Below are positions 9,856 through 17,914 of a stretch of 64,000 nucleotides of DNA, one piece after another. The DNA comes from Telmatospirillum sp. (GTDB taxonomy: Bacteria > Pseudomonadota > Alphaproteobacteria > CACIAM-22H2), in the NCBI GenBank assembly GCA_020248985.1, contig JADCGL010000002.1, positions 1 through 64,000 of the forward strand, written 5' to 3'. Under the pieces are notes generated by a model. The model did no database searches. It had not been told where the DNA came from and saw only the letters and a program-made list of their open reading frames with translations. Both the position numbers and the translations under genes were made by a program. Within the stretch, counting starts at the first letter, position 1. Each line of letters opens with the position of its first letter.

Positions 9856-10101
9856 TCAGACCGTTGCCGCCTTGAGGCGGTCGATCGCCTTGTCGAGGCG
9901 CGCTTCGACCTGGTCGGCCAAGCCCGCGAGCGCATCGTACTCGGCCTGCAGCTTGGCCAACGCCGCCTCGGCCGCAGCCGCGCGCTTGGCGGCGGCGGCA
10001 AGCTCGCCGCGCAGGCCCGATTCGGACTGCACACGCGCTTCCAGAGCGCTTTCAAGGCGTTGCACGGCTGCGGTCAGGCGTTCGATGGGCGGCGTCGACA
10101 T
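9856..10101 (-). CDS. DUF4164 coiled-coil protein, zapA partner gene
   Basis: An 81-residue alanine-rich protein predicted as one continuous coiled coil (residues about 5-78). Genes of this kind stand directly upstream of zapA in many alphaproteobacteria, and a role as a small division-associated scaffold comparable to ZapB is plausible but unproven. The spacing of 13 bases to zapA, with the zapA ribosome site inside the gap, indicates one transcript. It is transcribed divergently from tkt across a 210-base region in which I see no clear operator. Confidence 0.8.
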   Translation of the reverse strand: MSTPPIERLTAAVQRLESALEARVQSESGLRGELAAAAKRAAAAEAALAKLQAEYDALAGLADQVEARLDKAIDRLKAATV

Positions 10102-10311
10102 GGGCTGGAAAATCTTTCCGGCAATTGGGGTTAACTGCGAATCGGCAGCAGCTTAAGCGCATCTTTCGAGTCGCGCCAAAGCCCGATTATGAGTGGGGTT
10201 GACGGGCTGGGGCGTGGGCGTCATCTTCCGCGCGCTTTCGCCCCGCGCCATTCCGACGCCCCCGCTGCTGGTCCCGCCAGCCGGGGCCTTCAAGGGAAGA
10301 ACCCGCCCCCG

Positions 10312-12351
10312 ATGAGTGCAGCCCCCGACACGAAGCCCACCGCCGCCCCGCTCCCGCTCAGCGACAAGCAAAGCCCGGCGCACCAGCGCCTCGCCAACGC
10401 GATCCGCGCCCTTGCGATGGATGCGGTCGAGAAGGCCAAGTCCGGCCATCCGGGCATGCCGATGGGCATGGCCGATGTGGCGACCGTGCTGTGGACCAAG
10501 CATCTCAAATTCGATCCGACGTCGCCGTCGTGGCCCGACCGCGACCGCTTCGTGCTGTCGGCCGGCCACGGCTCGATGCTGCTCTATGCGCTCTTGCATC
10601 TGACCGGCTATGCCGACATGACGCTCGACGAGATCAAGAATTTCCGCCAGCTCGGCGCGCGCACGGCCGGCCACCCCGAATACGGCCATGCCGACGGCAT
10701 CGAGACCACGACCGGGCCGCTCGGCCAAGGGCTTGCCAACGCCGTCGGCATGGCGCTCGCCGAACGGCTGCTTGCGGCCCGCTTCGGCGATGCGGCGGTC
10801 GACCACTACACCTACGTGATCGCCGGCGACGGCTGCCTCATGGAAGGGATCAGCCACGAAGCGATTTCGCTCGCGGGCCATCTGCGCCTGTCGAAGCTCA
10901 TCGTGCTGTTCGACGACAATTCGATCTCGATCGACGGGCCGACGGATCTGACCGTGTCCGACGACCAGGTCGCCCGCTTCAAAGCCTCGGGCTGGAATGC
11001 GGTTGCGATCGACGGCCACGATCCGGCCGCGATCGATGCGGCCATCGCGGTCGCGAAGACCAGCGACCGCCCGACCTTGATCGCGTGCAAAACCACGATC
11101 GGCTACGGCGCACCCACGAAGGCAGGGACGGCCGGCAGCCATGGCGCCCCGTTGGGGGCGGGCGAAATCGCGGGTACGCGCGAACGCCTCGGCTGGTCGC
11201 ATGCCCCGTTCGAAATCCCGGCCGACATCTTGGCCGAATGGCGCGCGGCCGGTGAAGCGGGTGCATCCAAACGTGCCGCGTGGGAACGCCGCGTCGCCAA
11301 GCTCGATGCGGACAAGAAGGCCGAGTTCCGCCGCACGATGGACGGCAAATTGCCCAAGGGCTGGCTCGAGGCCTGTGCCGCGTTCAAAGAAAAACTCTCC
11401 GCCGACAAGCCGAGTATCGCCACGCGTGTGGCTTCGCAGAACGCGCTCGATCTCTTGACCGGGATCGTGCCCGAACTCGTCGGCGGCTCGGCCGATTTGA
11501 CGGGCTCCAACAACACCAAGGCCAAGGCCCAGGCGGCCGTGACGGCGGCCAATTTCGCGGGCGGCTACATCCATTACGGCGTGCGCGAACATGCGATGGC
11601 CGCCGCCATGAACGGCATCGCTTTGCATCGCGGGCTCATCCCGTATGGCGGCACGTTCTTCGTGTTCACCGACTATTGCCGCCCGTCGATCCGCCTGTCC
11701 GCACTGATGGGCCAGCGCGCCATCTACGTGATGACGCACGATTCGATCGGCCTTGGCGAAGACGGGCCGACGCACCAGCCGGTCGAGCATCTCGCCGCCA
11801 TGCGCGTGATCCCCAATCTGTGGACGCTGCGCCCGGCCGACGCGGTCGAAACGCTGGAAGCCTGGCAGATCGCCATCGCGCGCGCCGACGGCCCGAGCTT
11901 GCTGTGCCTCACGCGCCAGAATCTCCCCACCCTGCGCACCGCCTACACGGCCGAAAACCTCACGGCCAAAGGCGGCTATGTGCTGGCCGAAGCCGAGGGT
12001 GGTGCGCGCCAGGCGACGCTGATCGCCACGGGCTCGGAAGTCGCCATCGCCATGGAAGCGCGCAAATTGCTCGCGGCCGAAGGGATCCAAGCGGCCGTCG
12101 TGTCGATGCCGTGCCTTGAGGCCTTCGAGCGGCAAACGGGAAAATACCGCAAGGACGTGCTGGGGCCGGCGCGCTGCCCACGCATCGTGTGCGAAGCGGG
12201 CCTTTCGGCGGGCTGGGACAAATATATCGACGGCAAGGGTGCGTTCGTGGGCATGACGGGCTTCGGCGCTTCGGCACCCGCACCCGATCTCTACAAACAT
12301 TTCGGCATCACGGCCGAAGCGATCGCGGCGGCCGCCAAGAAGTCGATCTAG
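10312..12351 (+). CDS. tkt: Transketolase
   Basis: Thiamine-diphosphate enzyme that moves two-carbon ketol units between sugar phosphates in the pentose phosphate pathway. The 679 residues match the family. Visible landmarks are [12 protein letters not shown], the substrate-binding histidine context [14 protein letters not shown], the diphosphate motif [13 protein letters not shown], and the pyrimidine-domain segment [13 protein letters not shown]. The ATG at 10312 is selected because homologous sequence begins soon after it, while the in-frame codons upstream are low-complexity and proline-rich. It is followed after one base by the HAD phosphatase gene and then by gap, a sugar-phosphate operon. 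Confidence 0.96.
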   Translation: MSAAPDTKPTAAPLPLSDKQSPAHQRLANAIRALAMDAVEKAKSGHPGMPMGMADVATVLWTKHLKFDPTSPSWPDRDRFVLSAGHGSMLLYALLHLTGYADMTLDEIKNFRQLGARTAGHPEYGHADGIETTTGPLGQGLANAVGMALAERLLAARFGDAAVDHYTYVIAGDGCLMEGISHEAISLAGHLRLSKLIVLFDDNSISIDGPTDLTVSDDQVARFKASGWNAVAIDGHDPAAIDAAIAVAKTSDRPTLIACKTTIGYGAPTKAGTAGSHGAPLGAGEIAGTRERLGWSHAPFEIPADILAEWRAAGEAGASKRAAWERRVAKLDADKKAEFRRTMDGKLPKGWLEACAAFKEKLSADKPSIATRVASQNALDLLTGIVPELVGGSADLTGSNNTKAKAQAAVTAANFAGGYIHYGVREHAMAAAMNGIALHRGLIPYGGTFFVFTDYCRPSIRLSALMGQRAIYVMTHDSIGLGEDGPTHQPVEHLAAMRVIPNLWTLRPADAVETLEAWQIAIARADGPSLLCLTRQNLPTLRTAYTAENLTAKGGYVLAEAEGGARQATLIATGSEVAIAMEARKLLAAEGIQAAVVSMPCLEAFERQTGKYRKDVLGPARCPRIVCEAGLSAGWDKYIDGKGAFVGMTGFGASAPAPDLYKHFGITAEAIAAAAKKSI

Positions 12352-12352
12352 C

Positions 12353-13018
12353 ATGCGCGACACGCTGCTTTTCGATCTCGACGGCACGCTGACGGACACG
12401 GATGCGCTGCACTTTGCCGCCTACGGCGAATTGCTCGCACCTTTCGGCAAGTCGATCACGCTCGAGACCTACAAGCAGCGCATCATGGGGGCGGTCAATT
12501 CTGCGACGATGGCGTGGCTGCTGCCCGGCGAAGACGCCGAAGAAATGTCGCAGCGCAAGGAGCGGCTTTTTCGCGCGCGCGTCGACGCATTGACGCCCAC
12601 CGCCGGGCTTCCATCGCTGCTCGCGTGGGCCGCGCAGCTCGGCTTGCGCACCGCCGTGGTCACCAACGCGATGCGCCCCAATGCCGAGCTGATGCTGCGC
12701 GCCTTGGGCCTCGGCACGCGCTTCGACACGCTCGTCATCGCCGACGAGCTGCCGCGCGGCAAACCCGATCCGCTGCCCTACACGACGGCGCTGGAACGGC
12801 TCGGCGTGCCCGCCTCCCAAGCGCTCGCCTTCGAAGATTCGCGCTCGGGCATCGCCTCGGCCGTCGCCGCCGGCATCGAAACAGTCGGGCTTACGACCGG
12901 GCTCGACGCGGCCACGTTGCGTGGCGTCGGCGCCCGCATCGCCGTCCCCGACTTCGCCGATCCGCAACTTTCCTCGCTGCTTGCCGCAAGCTTCGGCTCA
13001 GCCCCCGTTTTCCACTGA
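12353..13018 (+). CDS. HAD-superfamily sugar-phosphate phosphatase, CbbY/Gph-like
   Basis: A 221-residue haloacid-dehalogenase hydrolase. Motif I is DLDGTLTDTD (nucleophile Asp at residue 8), motif II is VVTNA, the motif III lysine is in RGKPDP and motif IV is FEDSRSGIASA. The helical cap between motifs I and II places it near CbbY, beta-phosphoglucomutase or phosphoglycolate phosphatase. Its position between tkt and gap suggests it removes a dead-end phosphate such as xylulose-1,5-bisphosphate or 2-phosphoglycolate; that is inference. It starts one base after the tkt stop, and its own stop codon merges with the ribosome site of gap (TGAAGGAG). Confidence 0.85.
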   Translation: MRDTLLFDLDGTLTDTDALHFAAYGELLAPFGKSITLETYKQRIMGAVNSATMAWLLPGEDAEEMSQRKERLFRARVDALTPTAGLPSLLAWAAQLGLRTAVVTNAMRPNAELMLRALGLGTRFDTLVIADELPRGKPDPLPYTTALERLGVPASQALAFEDSRSGIASAVAAGIETVGLTTGLDAATLRGVGARIAVPDFADPQLSSLLAASFGSAPVFH

Positions 13019-13032
13019 AGGAGACCATCGAC

Positions 13033-14040
13033 ATGGCTGTCAAAATCGCAATCAACGGTTTCGGTCGCATCGGCCGCCTCGTGCTGCGCGCGATCGCGGA
13101 GTCGGGCCGCAAGGAGCTGCAGGTCGTCGGCATCAACGATCTCGGCCCCGTGAAGTCGAACGCGCATCTGCTCAAGCACGATTCCGTGCACGGCCTCTAC
13201 CCGCACGCGATTTCGACGGGCGACGATTGGATGGATGTGGGCCAGGGCCGCATCAAGGTCACGGCCGAGCGCGATCCGGCCAAGCTGCCGTGGAAAGAAC
13301 TCGGCGTCGACATCGTCATGGAATGCACGGGCATCTTCACGAAGCGCGAACAGGCCGCCAAGCACATCGAGGCGGGCGCGCGCAAAGTGCTGGTCTCGGC
13401 GCCGGCCGACGGCGTGGATCTCACGGTCGTCTACGGCGTGAACCACGACAAGCTCCAAGCCGGCCACACGATCGTGTCGAACGCGAGCTGCACCACGAAC
13501 TGCCTCGCTCCGGTCGCCTACGTGATGCACGAGAATTTCGGCATCGAAAAAGGCTTCATGACCACGATCCACGCCTACACGGGCGACCAGAGCACGGTCG
13601 ACACGCTGCACAAGGATCTGCGACGCGCGCGCGCGGCCGCCCTCTCGATGATCCCGACCTCGACCGGCGCCGCGAAGGCCGTGGGCCTCGTGCTGCCCGA
13701 ACTCAAGGGCAAGCTCGACGGCACGTCGATCCGCGTGCCCACGCCCAACGTGTCGATGATCGACTTCAAGTTCGTGACCAAGCGCAACGTCACGGTCGAC
13801 GAGGTCAACAAGGCCGTGCTCGCGGCGAGTGCGAACCGCCTCAAGGGCATTCTCGAGACGACGAACGAAGAGCTCGTGTCGAGCGACTTCAACCACAACC
13901 CCGCAAGCTCGACCTTCGACCTCACCCAGACGCAGGTCATCGAAGGCAATTTCGTGCGCGTGCTGAGCTGGTACGACAACGAATGGGGCTTCTCGAACCG
14001 CATGTCCGACACCGCCATCGCGATGGCCAAGCTCGGCTGA
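13033..14040 (+). CDS. gap: Glyceraldehyde-3-phosphate dehydrogenase, NAD-type
   Basis: Oxidises glyceraldehyde-3-phosphate to 1,3-bisphosphoglycerate in glycolysis. The 335 residues match the family. The dinucleotide fold INGFGRIGR is followed by an acidic residue in GINDLG, which favours NAD over NADP. The catalytic cysteine is C153 in SNASCTTNC, and its partner histidine lies in the HAYTGDQ segment. The ATG at 13033 has a strong GGAG site that overlaps the end of the preceding HAD gene. Phosphoglycerate kinase does not follow, unlike in many relatives. Confidence 0.97.
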   Translation: MAVKIAINGFGRIGRLVLRAIAESGRKELQVVGINDLGPVKSNAHLLKHDSVHGLYPHAISTGDDWMDVGQGRIKVTAERDPAKLPWKELGVDIVMECTGIFTKREQAAKHIEAGARKVLVSAPADGVDLTVVYGVNHDKLQAGHTIVSNASCTTNCLAPVAYVMHENFGIEKGFMTTIHAYTGDQSTVDTLHKDLRRARAAALSMIPTSTGAAKAVGLVLPELKGKLDGTSIRVPTPNVSMIDFKFVTKRNVTVDEVNKAVLAASANRLKGILETTNEELVSSDFNHNPASSTFDLTQTQVIEGNFVRVLSWYDNEWGFSNRMSDTAIAMAKLG

Positions 14041-14104
14041 CGGATTTTGTGACAACGGACGACGGCGCGTGCCGGGCAAGGCCGGATCTGCTACCTTGCT
14101 CGGC

Positions 14105-14656
14105 ATGCAAAACACCCAAGACGGTTACGGTGCGGTCGCCAAGGCCCTGCACTGGCTCTCCGCCCTTTTGATCCTCGGCGGCTGGCTCCTGGGCCAGACG
14201 CTCGATCTGTTCCCCAAATCGATGGAAGGCGGCTTGAAGCTCGCCCATGTGTGGTCGGGCCTCGGCGTGCTCGCCTTGCTGGCCGCGCGCCTTGCTTGGC
14301 GCTGGTCGGGCCCGCAGCCCGATCCGATCCCGAGCGCCCTCGATCCGTGGCTCGCGCGTGCGGCCAAGGCCGGCCATGTGCTGCTCTACGGGCTGCTGCT
14401 GGCCGTGCCCGTGGCGGGCATCGTGCTGTCGTTTGCGCGCGGCGAGCCCGTGTCGCTGTTCGGCTTCTACGAGATCGCCTCGCCGTGGGCGCGCGACCGC
14501 GCCTTTGCGCGCGATGCGCGCGAAGTGCACGAGCTGCTCGCCAACGCGATCCTGCTCGTGGCGGCCCTGCATGCGGCGGCGGCCTTGATGCACCATTACC
14601 TGCTCGGCGACGCCACGCTGCGCCGCATGCTGCCGGGCGGCGGGAAATCCGCCTGA
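14105..14656 (+). CDS. Cytochrome b561 family membrane protein
   Basis: A 183-residue protein with four hydrophobic helices: about residues 9-30, 45-62, 80-105 and 140-160. Histidines suited to bind two b-type haems occur in ALHW near the first helix, KLAHVW before the second, AGHVLLY in the third, and VHELL and ALHAAA in the fourth. Such proteins pass electrons across the inner membrane, often from quinol to superoxide or nickel hydrogenase partners. No partner gene is adjacent. The start MQNTQDGYG is chosen by homology; a longer in-frame version would add 12 residues without support. Confidence 0.88.
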   Translation: MQNTQDGYGAVAKALHWLSALLILGGWLLGQTLDLFPKSMEGGLKLAHVWSGLGVLALLAARLAWRWSGPQPDPIPSALDPWLARAAKAGHVLLYGLLLAVPVAGIVLSFARGEPVSLFGFYEIASPWARDRAFARDAREVHELLANAILLVAALHAAAALMHHYLLGDATLRRMLPGGGKSA

Positions 14657-14698
14657 GCCGGATTGCGCAAGCGGCCGGTCTCGCGTAGTTTCAGGCCT

Positions 14699-15007
14699 AT
14701 GGAACCAGTCCGCATCCAGGGGCTCGCCGATGCGCGCGAATATCTCGCGCGCGCCAAGGAACGCGGCGTGCGCGCCGTGCTGATCGCACCCGCCGCCGCG
14801 GGCGTCGCGTGGTGCACGGAAATCGCCGCCTTGCTCGAACTCGAATTTCCCGATGCGCTCGAGAGCATCGCGCTCGATTGCGGCCAGGACACCGCCATGG
14901 CCTTCGAGGCCTTGCGCGCCGAGCTGCCCGGCATTTCCTACGACGGGCCGCATCGCCAGGCGGTGCAAGCACTCGCCGCGCGCCACGGAACGCAGTTTTA
15001 TGGCTGA
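14699..15007 (+). CDS. Small protein of unknown function overlapping epmA
   Basis: A 102-residue protein with an alternating alpha/beta look (VRAVLIAPAAAGVAWCTEI, then ALESIALDCGQDTAMAFEAL). I do not recognise its family. Its stop overlaps the epmA start by eight bases (ATGGCTGA), so the two are translationally coupled, which suggests a role tied to EF-P modification or simple operon packing. A promoter-like TTGCGC/TAGTTT pair with 17-base spacing lies just upstream (about 14664-14692). It has no signal peptide. Two cysteines are present but no metal-binding pattern is evident. Confidence 0.75.
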   Translation: MEPVRIQGLADAREYLARAKERGVRAVLIAPAAAGVAWCTEIAALLELEFPDALESIALDCGQDTAMAFEALRAELPGISYDGPHRQAVQALAARHGTQFYG

Positions 15008-16094
15008 CACCGCTGTTGCGTGGTGGCGGCCCGACCGGTTTGCCAAGAAACGCGACAATCTGCGCGTGCGCCAGGCGATGCTGCGCGCGGTGCGCGGCTA
15101 TTTCGAGAGCGAAAAATTCGACGAGGTCGAAACGCCCGCTTTGCAGGTGTCGCCCGGCCTCGAGCCGCATCTGATGGCGTTCCAGACCGTGCTGCGCGAT
15201 CCGGGCGAGCGGCTCACGCGGCGGCTCTATCTGCACACGAGCCCGGAATTTTCGATGAAGAAGCTGCTGGCGGCGGGCGTGCCGCGCCTGTGGCAGATGG
15301 CGCGCTGCTTCCGCAACTCCGAGCGCTCGACCACGCACCATCCCGAATTCGCGATGCTCGAATGGTACCGCGCGGCCAGCGACACGCGCGCCCTCATGGC
15401 CGACTGCGAAAACCTGCTGCGTGCTGCGGCCGCCGCCGCCGGCGTAGCGCGCTACGTGTGGGGCAATGCGTGGGCCGATCCGAGCGCGCCGTTCGAACGC
15501 CTGTCGGTGGCCGAGGCGTTCGCGCGCCATTGCGGGCTCGACATTCTGGCCGCAAGCCCGGATCCGGCCGATCCCGAGGATGCTTTGCGCGCGCTCGACC
15601 GCCTGGCGGCCGCGGCCCGCCCGCTGGGCCAGGTGCCGCACGAGGGCGACCGCTGGGACGATTTTTTCTTCCGCCTGTTCTTCGAATATATCGAGCCCAA
15701 GCTCGGCCGCGAGCGACCGACTTTCTTGACCGACTATCCGATCGCGATGGCGGCGCTTGCACGCGCCAAACAAGGCGATGCGCGCGTGGCCGACCGTTTC
15801 GAGCTTTACGTGTGCGGGCTCGAGCTTGCCAACGCGTTCGGCGAACTCACCGACGCGGCCGAACAGCGCCGCCGCTTCGAGGCCGACCAAGCGCTCAAAG
15901 CCAAGCTCTATCGCGAGCGCTATCCGATCGACGAAGATTTCATGGCCGCCCTCGAACACGGGCTGCCGGATTCGGCGGGCATCGCGCTCGGCTTCGACCG
16001 GCTCGTGATGCTGGCGACGGGGGCCGCGCACATCGAAGACGTGATCTGGGCGCCGGTCGCGCGCGCCGGCTTCGGCGAGCCGGAGACGGCCTGA
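15000..16094 (+). CDS. epmA: EF-P beta-lysylation enzyme EpmA (PoxA/GenX)
   Basis: A lysyl-tRNA-synthetase paralogue that attaches (R)-beta-lysine to EF-P. It has 364 residues, lacks the tRNA anticodon-binding domain of LysRS, and keeps the class II catalytic motifs: motif 2 region ARCFRNSERSTTHHPEF and motif 3 region GIALGFDRLVML. TSPEFSMKKLL and LELANAFGELTD are typical EpmA segments. The start at 15000 overlaps the preceding small gene and its end overlaps epmB by one base. The substrate EF-P is encoded within the window at 28285. Confidence 0.95.
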   Translation: MADTAVAWWRPDRFAKKRDNLRVRQAMLRAVRGYFESEKFDEVETPALQVSPGLEPHLMAFQTVLRDPGERLTRRLYLHTSPEFSMKKLLAAGVPRLWQMARCFRNSERSTTHHPEFAMLEWYRAASDTRALMADCENLLRAAAAAAGVARYVWGNAWADPSAPFERLSVAEAFARHCGLDILAASPDPADPEDALRALDRLAAAARPLGQVPHEGDRWDDFFFRLFFEYIEPKLGRERPTFLTDYPIAMAALARAKQGDARVADRFELYVCGLELANAFGELTDAAEQRRRFEADQALKAKLYRERYPIDEDFMAALEHGLPDSAGIALGFDRLVMLATGAAHIEDVIWAPVARAGFGEPETA

Positions 16095-17137
16095 TGGACG
16101 GCAACCAGCCCCGCACCTTGCGCAGCCTTGCCGACCTTGCGCGCGAAGGCCTGCTCGCCGCCGATGCGGCCGCCGATCCCGCTTTGGCCGAAGTCGCCGC
16201 ACGCTACGCGATCGCGATCACGCAAGACGTGCGCGACACGATCGATCGCAGCGATGCGGCAGATCCAGTCGCGCGCCAATACGTGCCCGACGCGCGCGAA
16301 CGCGAAACGCACGACGACGAAAACGCCGATCCGATCGGCGACGATGCGCACAGCCCGGTCAAAGGCATCGTGCATCGCTACAAGGACCGCGCGCTGCTGA
16401 AGCCCACGCATGCGTGTGCTGTCTATTGCCGCTTCTGCTTCCGGCGCGAAATGGTGGGGCCCGGCGGGGCCGCCCTCGATGCGGCCGAAACGCAGGCAGC
16501 GCTCGCCTATATCCGCGCAACACCTGCGATCCGCGAAGTGATCTTGACCGGCGGCGATCCGCTGGTGCTGAGCCCCCGCCGAATGGGCGAACTCTTGGGC
16601 GCGCTTGCGGCGATCGACCATGTCGATTGGCTGCGCATCCACAGCCGCGTGCCCGTGGCCGATCCGGCCCGCGTGACCGATGCGCTGGTCGCCGCGCTCA
16701 AACAGCCCAAGGCCGTGTGGCTCGCCGTGCACGCCAACCACGCCAACGAATTTTCGCCCGCCGCCATCGCCGCCTGCGCCAAGCTTGCCGACGCGGGCAT
16801 CCCGCTGATCGGGCAGACCGTGCTGCTGAAAGGCATCAACGACACGCCGGAAGGGCTCGAAACCCTGTTCCGCACAATGACGAAGCACCGCATCAAACCC
16901 TATTACCTGCACCATGCCGACAAAGCGCCGGGCACGGCGCATCTGCGCACCGACCTTGCGACGGGGCAGACGCTGATGCGGGGCTTGCGCGGGCGCCTGT
17001 CAGGCTTGGCACAGCCCGTCTATGTGCTCGATATTCCGGGCGGGGCCGGCAAAGTGCCGGTCGGGCCGACTTATCTGGGTGCGGACGGCACGGTCGCCGA
17101 CCCGGCCGGGCGCCGGCACGCCTACCGCGACGATTAG
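16094..17137 (+). CDS. epmB: EF-P lysine 2,3-aminomutase EpmB, radical SAM
   Basis: Converts L-lysine to beta-lysine for EpmA. It is a 347-residue radical SAM protein of the KamA group. The iron-sulfur cluster cysteines are in CAVYCRFCF, and the PLP-binding lysine is probably in DIPGGAGKVPVGP near the C-terminus. HANHANEF and TVLLKGIND are characteristic. Start and stop are fixed by TGATG overlap with epmA. KamA-type enzymes of lysine catabolism are longer, and the tight pairing with epmA makes EpmB the better call. Confidence 0.94.
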   Translation: MDGNQPRTLRSLADLAREGLLAADAAADPALAEVAARYAIAITQDVRDTIDRSDAADPVARQYVPDARERETHDDENADPIGDDAHSPVKGIVHRYKDRALLKPTHACAVYCRFCFRREMVGPGGAALDAAETQAALAYIRATPAIREVILTGGDPLVLSPRRMGELLGALAAIDHVDWLRIHSRVPVADPARVTDALVAALKQPKAVWLAVHANHANEFSPAAIAACAKLADAGIPLIGQTVLLKGINDTPEGLETLFRTMTKHRIKPYYLHHADKAPGTAHLRTDLATGQTLMRGLRGRLSGLAQPVYVLDIPGGAGKVPVGPTYLGADGTVADPAGRRHAYRDD

Positions 17138-17189
17138 GCGTTTTTGCATCCAATACGGCGGCAGCCACGGCGCCGATCTGCGAACGCTG

Positions 17190-17363
17190 TCACGGCTGCT
17201 TACCGCCCTGGGTGGCGGCCAAATCGGCCTCCAAAAGCACAAGGGCCCGCTCCAACGCCTGCACCAGCGACATATCATGCTGGGCGCACAAAAGCTTGTA
17301 GCGCCGCCGAACTTCGGGCGTCACGGAGAAGTTCAACCCAACCTTCTTCTCGGACCTATTCAT
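17190..17363 (-). CDS. Short ribbon-helix-helix-like protein
   Basis: A 57-residue ORF, MNRSEKKVGLNFSVTPE at its N-terminus, with a beta strand (VGLNFSV), then helices RRRYKLLCAQHD and SLVQALERALVLLEADLA. This is the pattern of ribbon-helix-helix DNA-binding proteins such as CopG, ParG or antitoxins. It lies tail to tail with epmB, and its upstream side is an AT-rich gap. No toxin or partition partner is adjacent. The lysine-rich N-terminus and strand match the DNA-contacting part of the fold. It could regulate itself or be a remnant of a mobile element; function is not known. Confidence 0.65.
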   Translation of the reverse strand: MNRSEKKVGLNFSVTPEVRRRYKLLCAQHDMSLVQALERALVLLEADLAATQGGKQP

Positions 17364-17726
17364 CGTTTCAACATGAGATTTTCTGCCTTAACAAGAGAAT
17401 TGGTAGATTCTAGGGTATTGGAATTCGGCAAGGCAACATAAAAAACCATGTAAGTTCATAGCGTTAGGTACTGGTTTCAATTTTTTCTGTTTTTCTGGCT
17501 GTCGGGTAAAACGCTTCCACAGCGTCCTATTGGGGTATTTGGGCGACTTGGAATGTCAAGTCAAGCTCCGCAAATTTTGCGGCCCAGACGTGCCGCGCAA
17601 TGCGGCCTCGGAAACCCATAAACCCAGAAAACTGCTTTCTTAGATGGTAATTAATCAAAAAAGTTAACTCCGAATTTATGATTGTCGGACACCCTCGCAA
17701 ATCACACTTTGCGATGAGGACAGACA
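17364..17726. other. AT-leaning intergenic gap with two inverted repeats
   Basis: No convincing gene is seen in these 363 bases. Base composition is visibly more AT-rich than the flanks, mostly 17370-17510 and 17635-17690. Two inverted repeats stand out: GACTTG/CAAGTC with a six-base spacer at 17545-17562, and CCGCAAA-T-TTTGCGG at 17568-17582. They could be operators for the ribbon-helix-helix gene or for the downstream kinase. A ribosome site GAGGA ends at 17720, before the tiny ORF at 17727. Confidence 0.55.
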
Positions 17727-17840
17727 ATGACCGCCATCGCCGCGACCGTCGAAGAACAAGGGGCCGCTCGGATCGTCGATCGAGCCGCGCGCTGCAAACG
17801 CAAAATCGACTTTTCTCGCAACGACGCGCGCGCGACGTGA
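17727..17840 (+). CDS. Tiny ORF resembling a chemoreceptor signalling-tip fragment
   Basis: A 37-codon ORF with a good ribosome site (GAGGA, six bases before ATG). It begins MTAIAATVEEQGAARIVDRA. The IAATVEEQGAA part closely resembles the conserved helical segment of methyl-accepting chemotaxis proteins (IAAxVEEQGAAT). The rest does not continue the chemoreceptor pattern. It ends 74 bases before the kinase start and is in a different frame. It may be a decayed receptor remnant, a leader peptide for the kinase, or chance. Confidence 0.35.
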   Translation: MTAIAATVEEQGAARIVDRAARCKRKIDFSRNDARAT

Positions 17841-17914
17841 TCGCGTCTGCGGCCGCGCGCCGCCCCCCGCCCCTGCATCGCTCTCCGTCGTACCGGCCCC
17901 GGCCGCACCGATTG

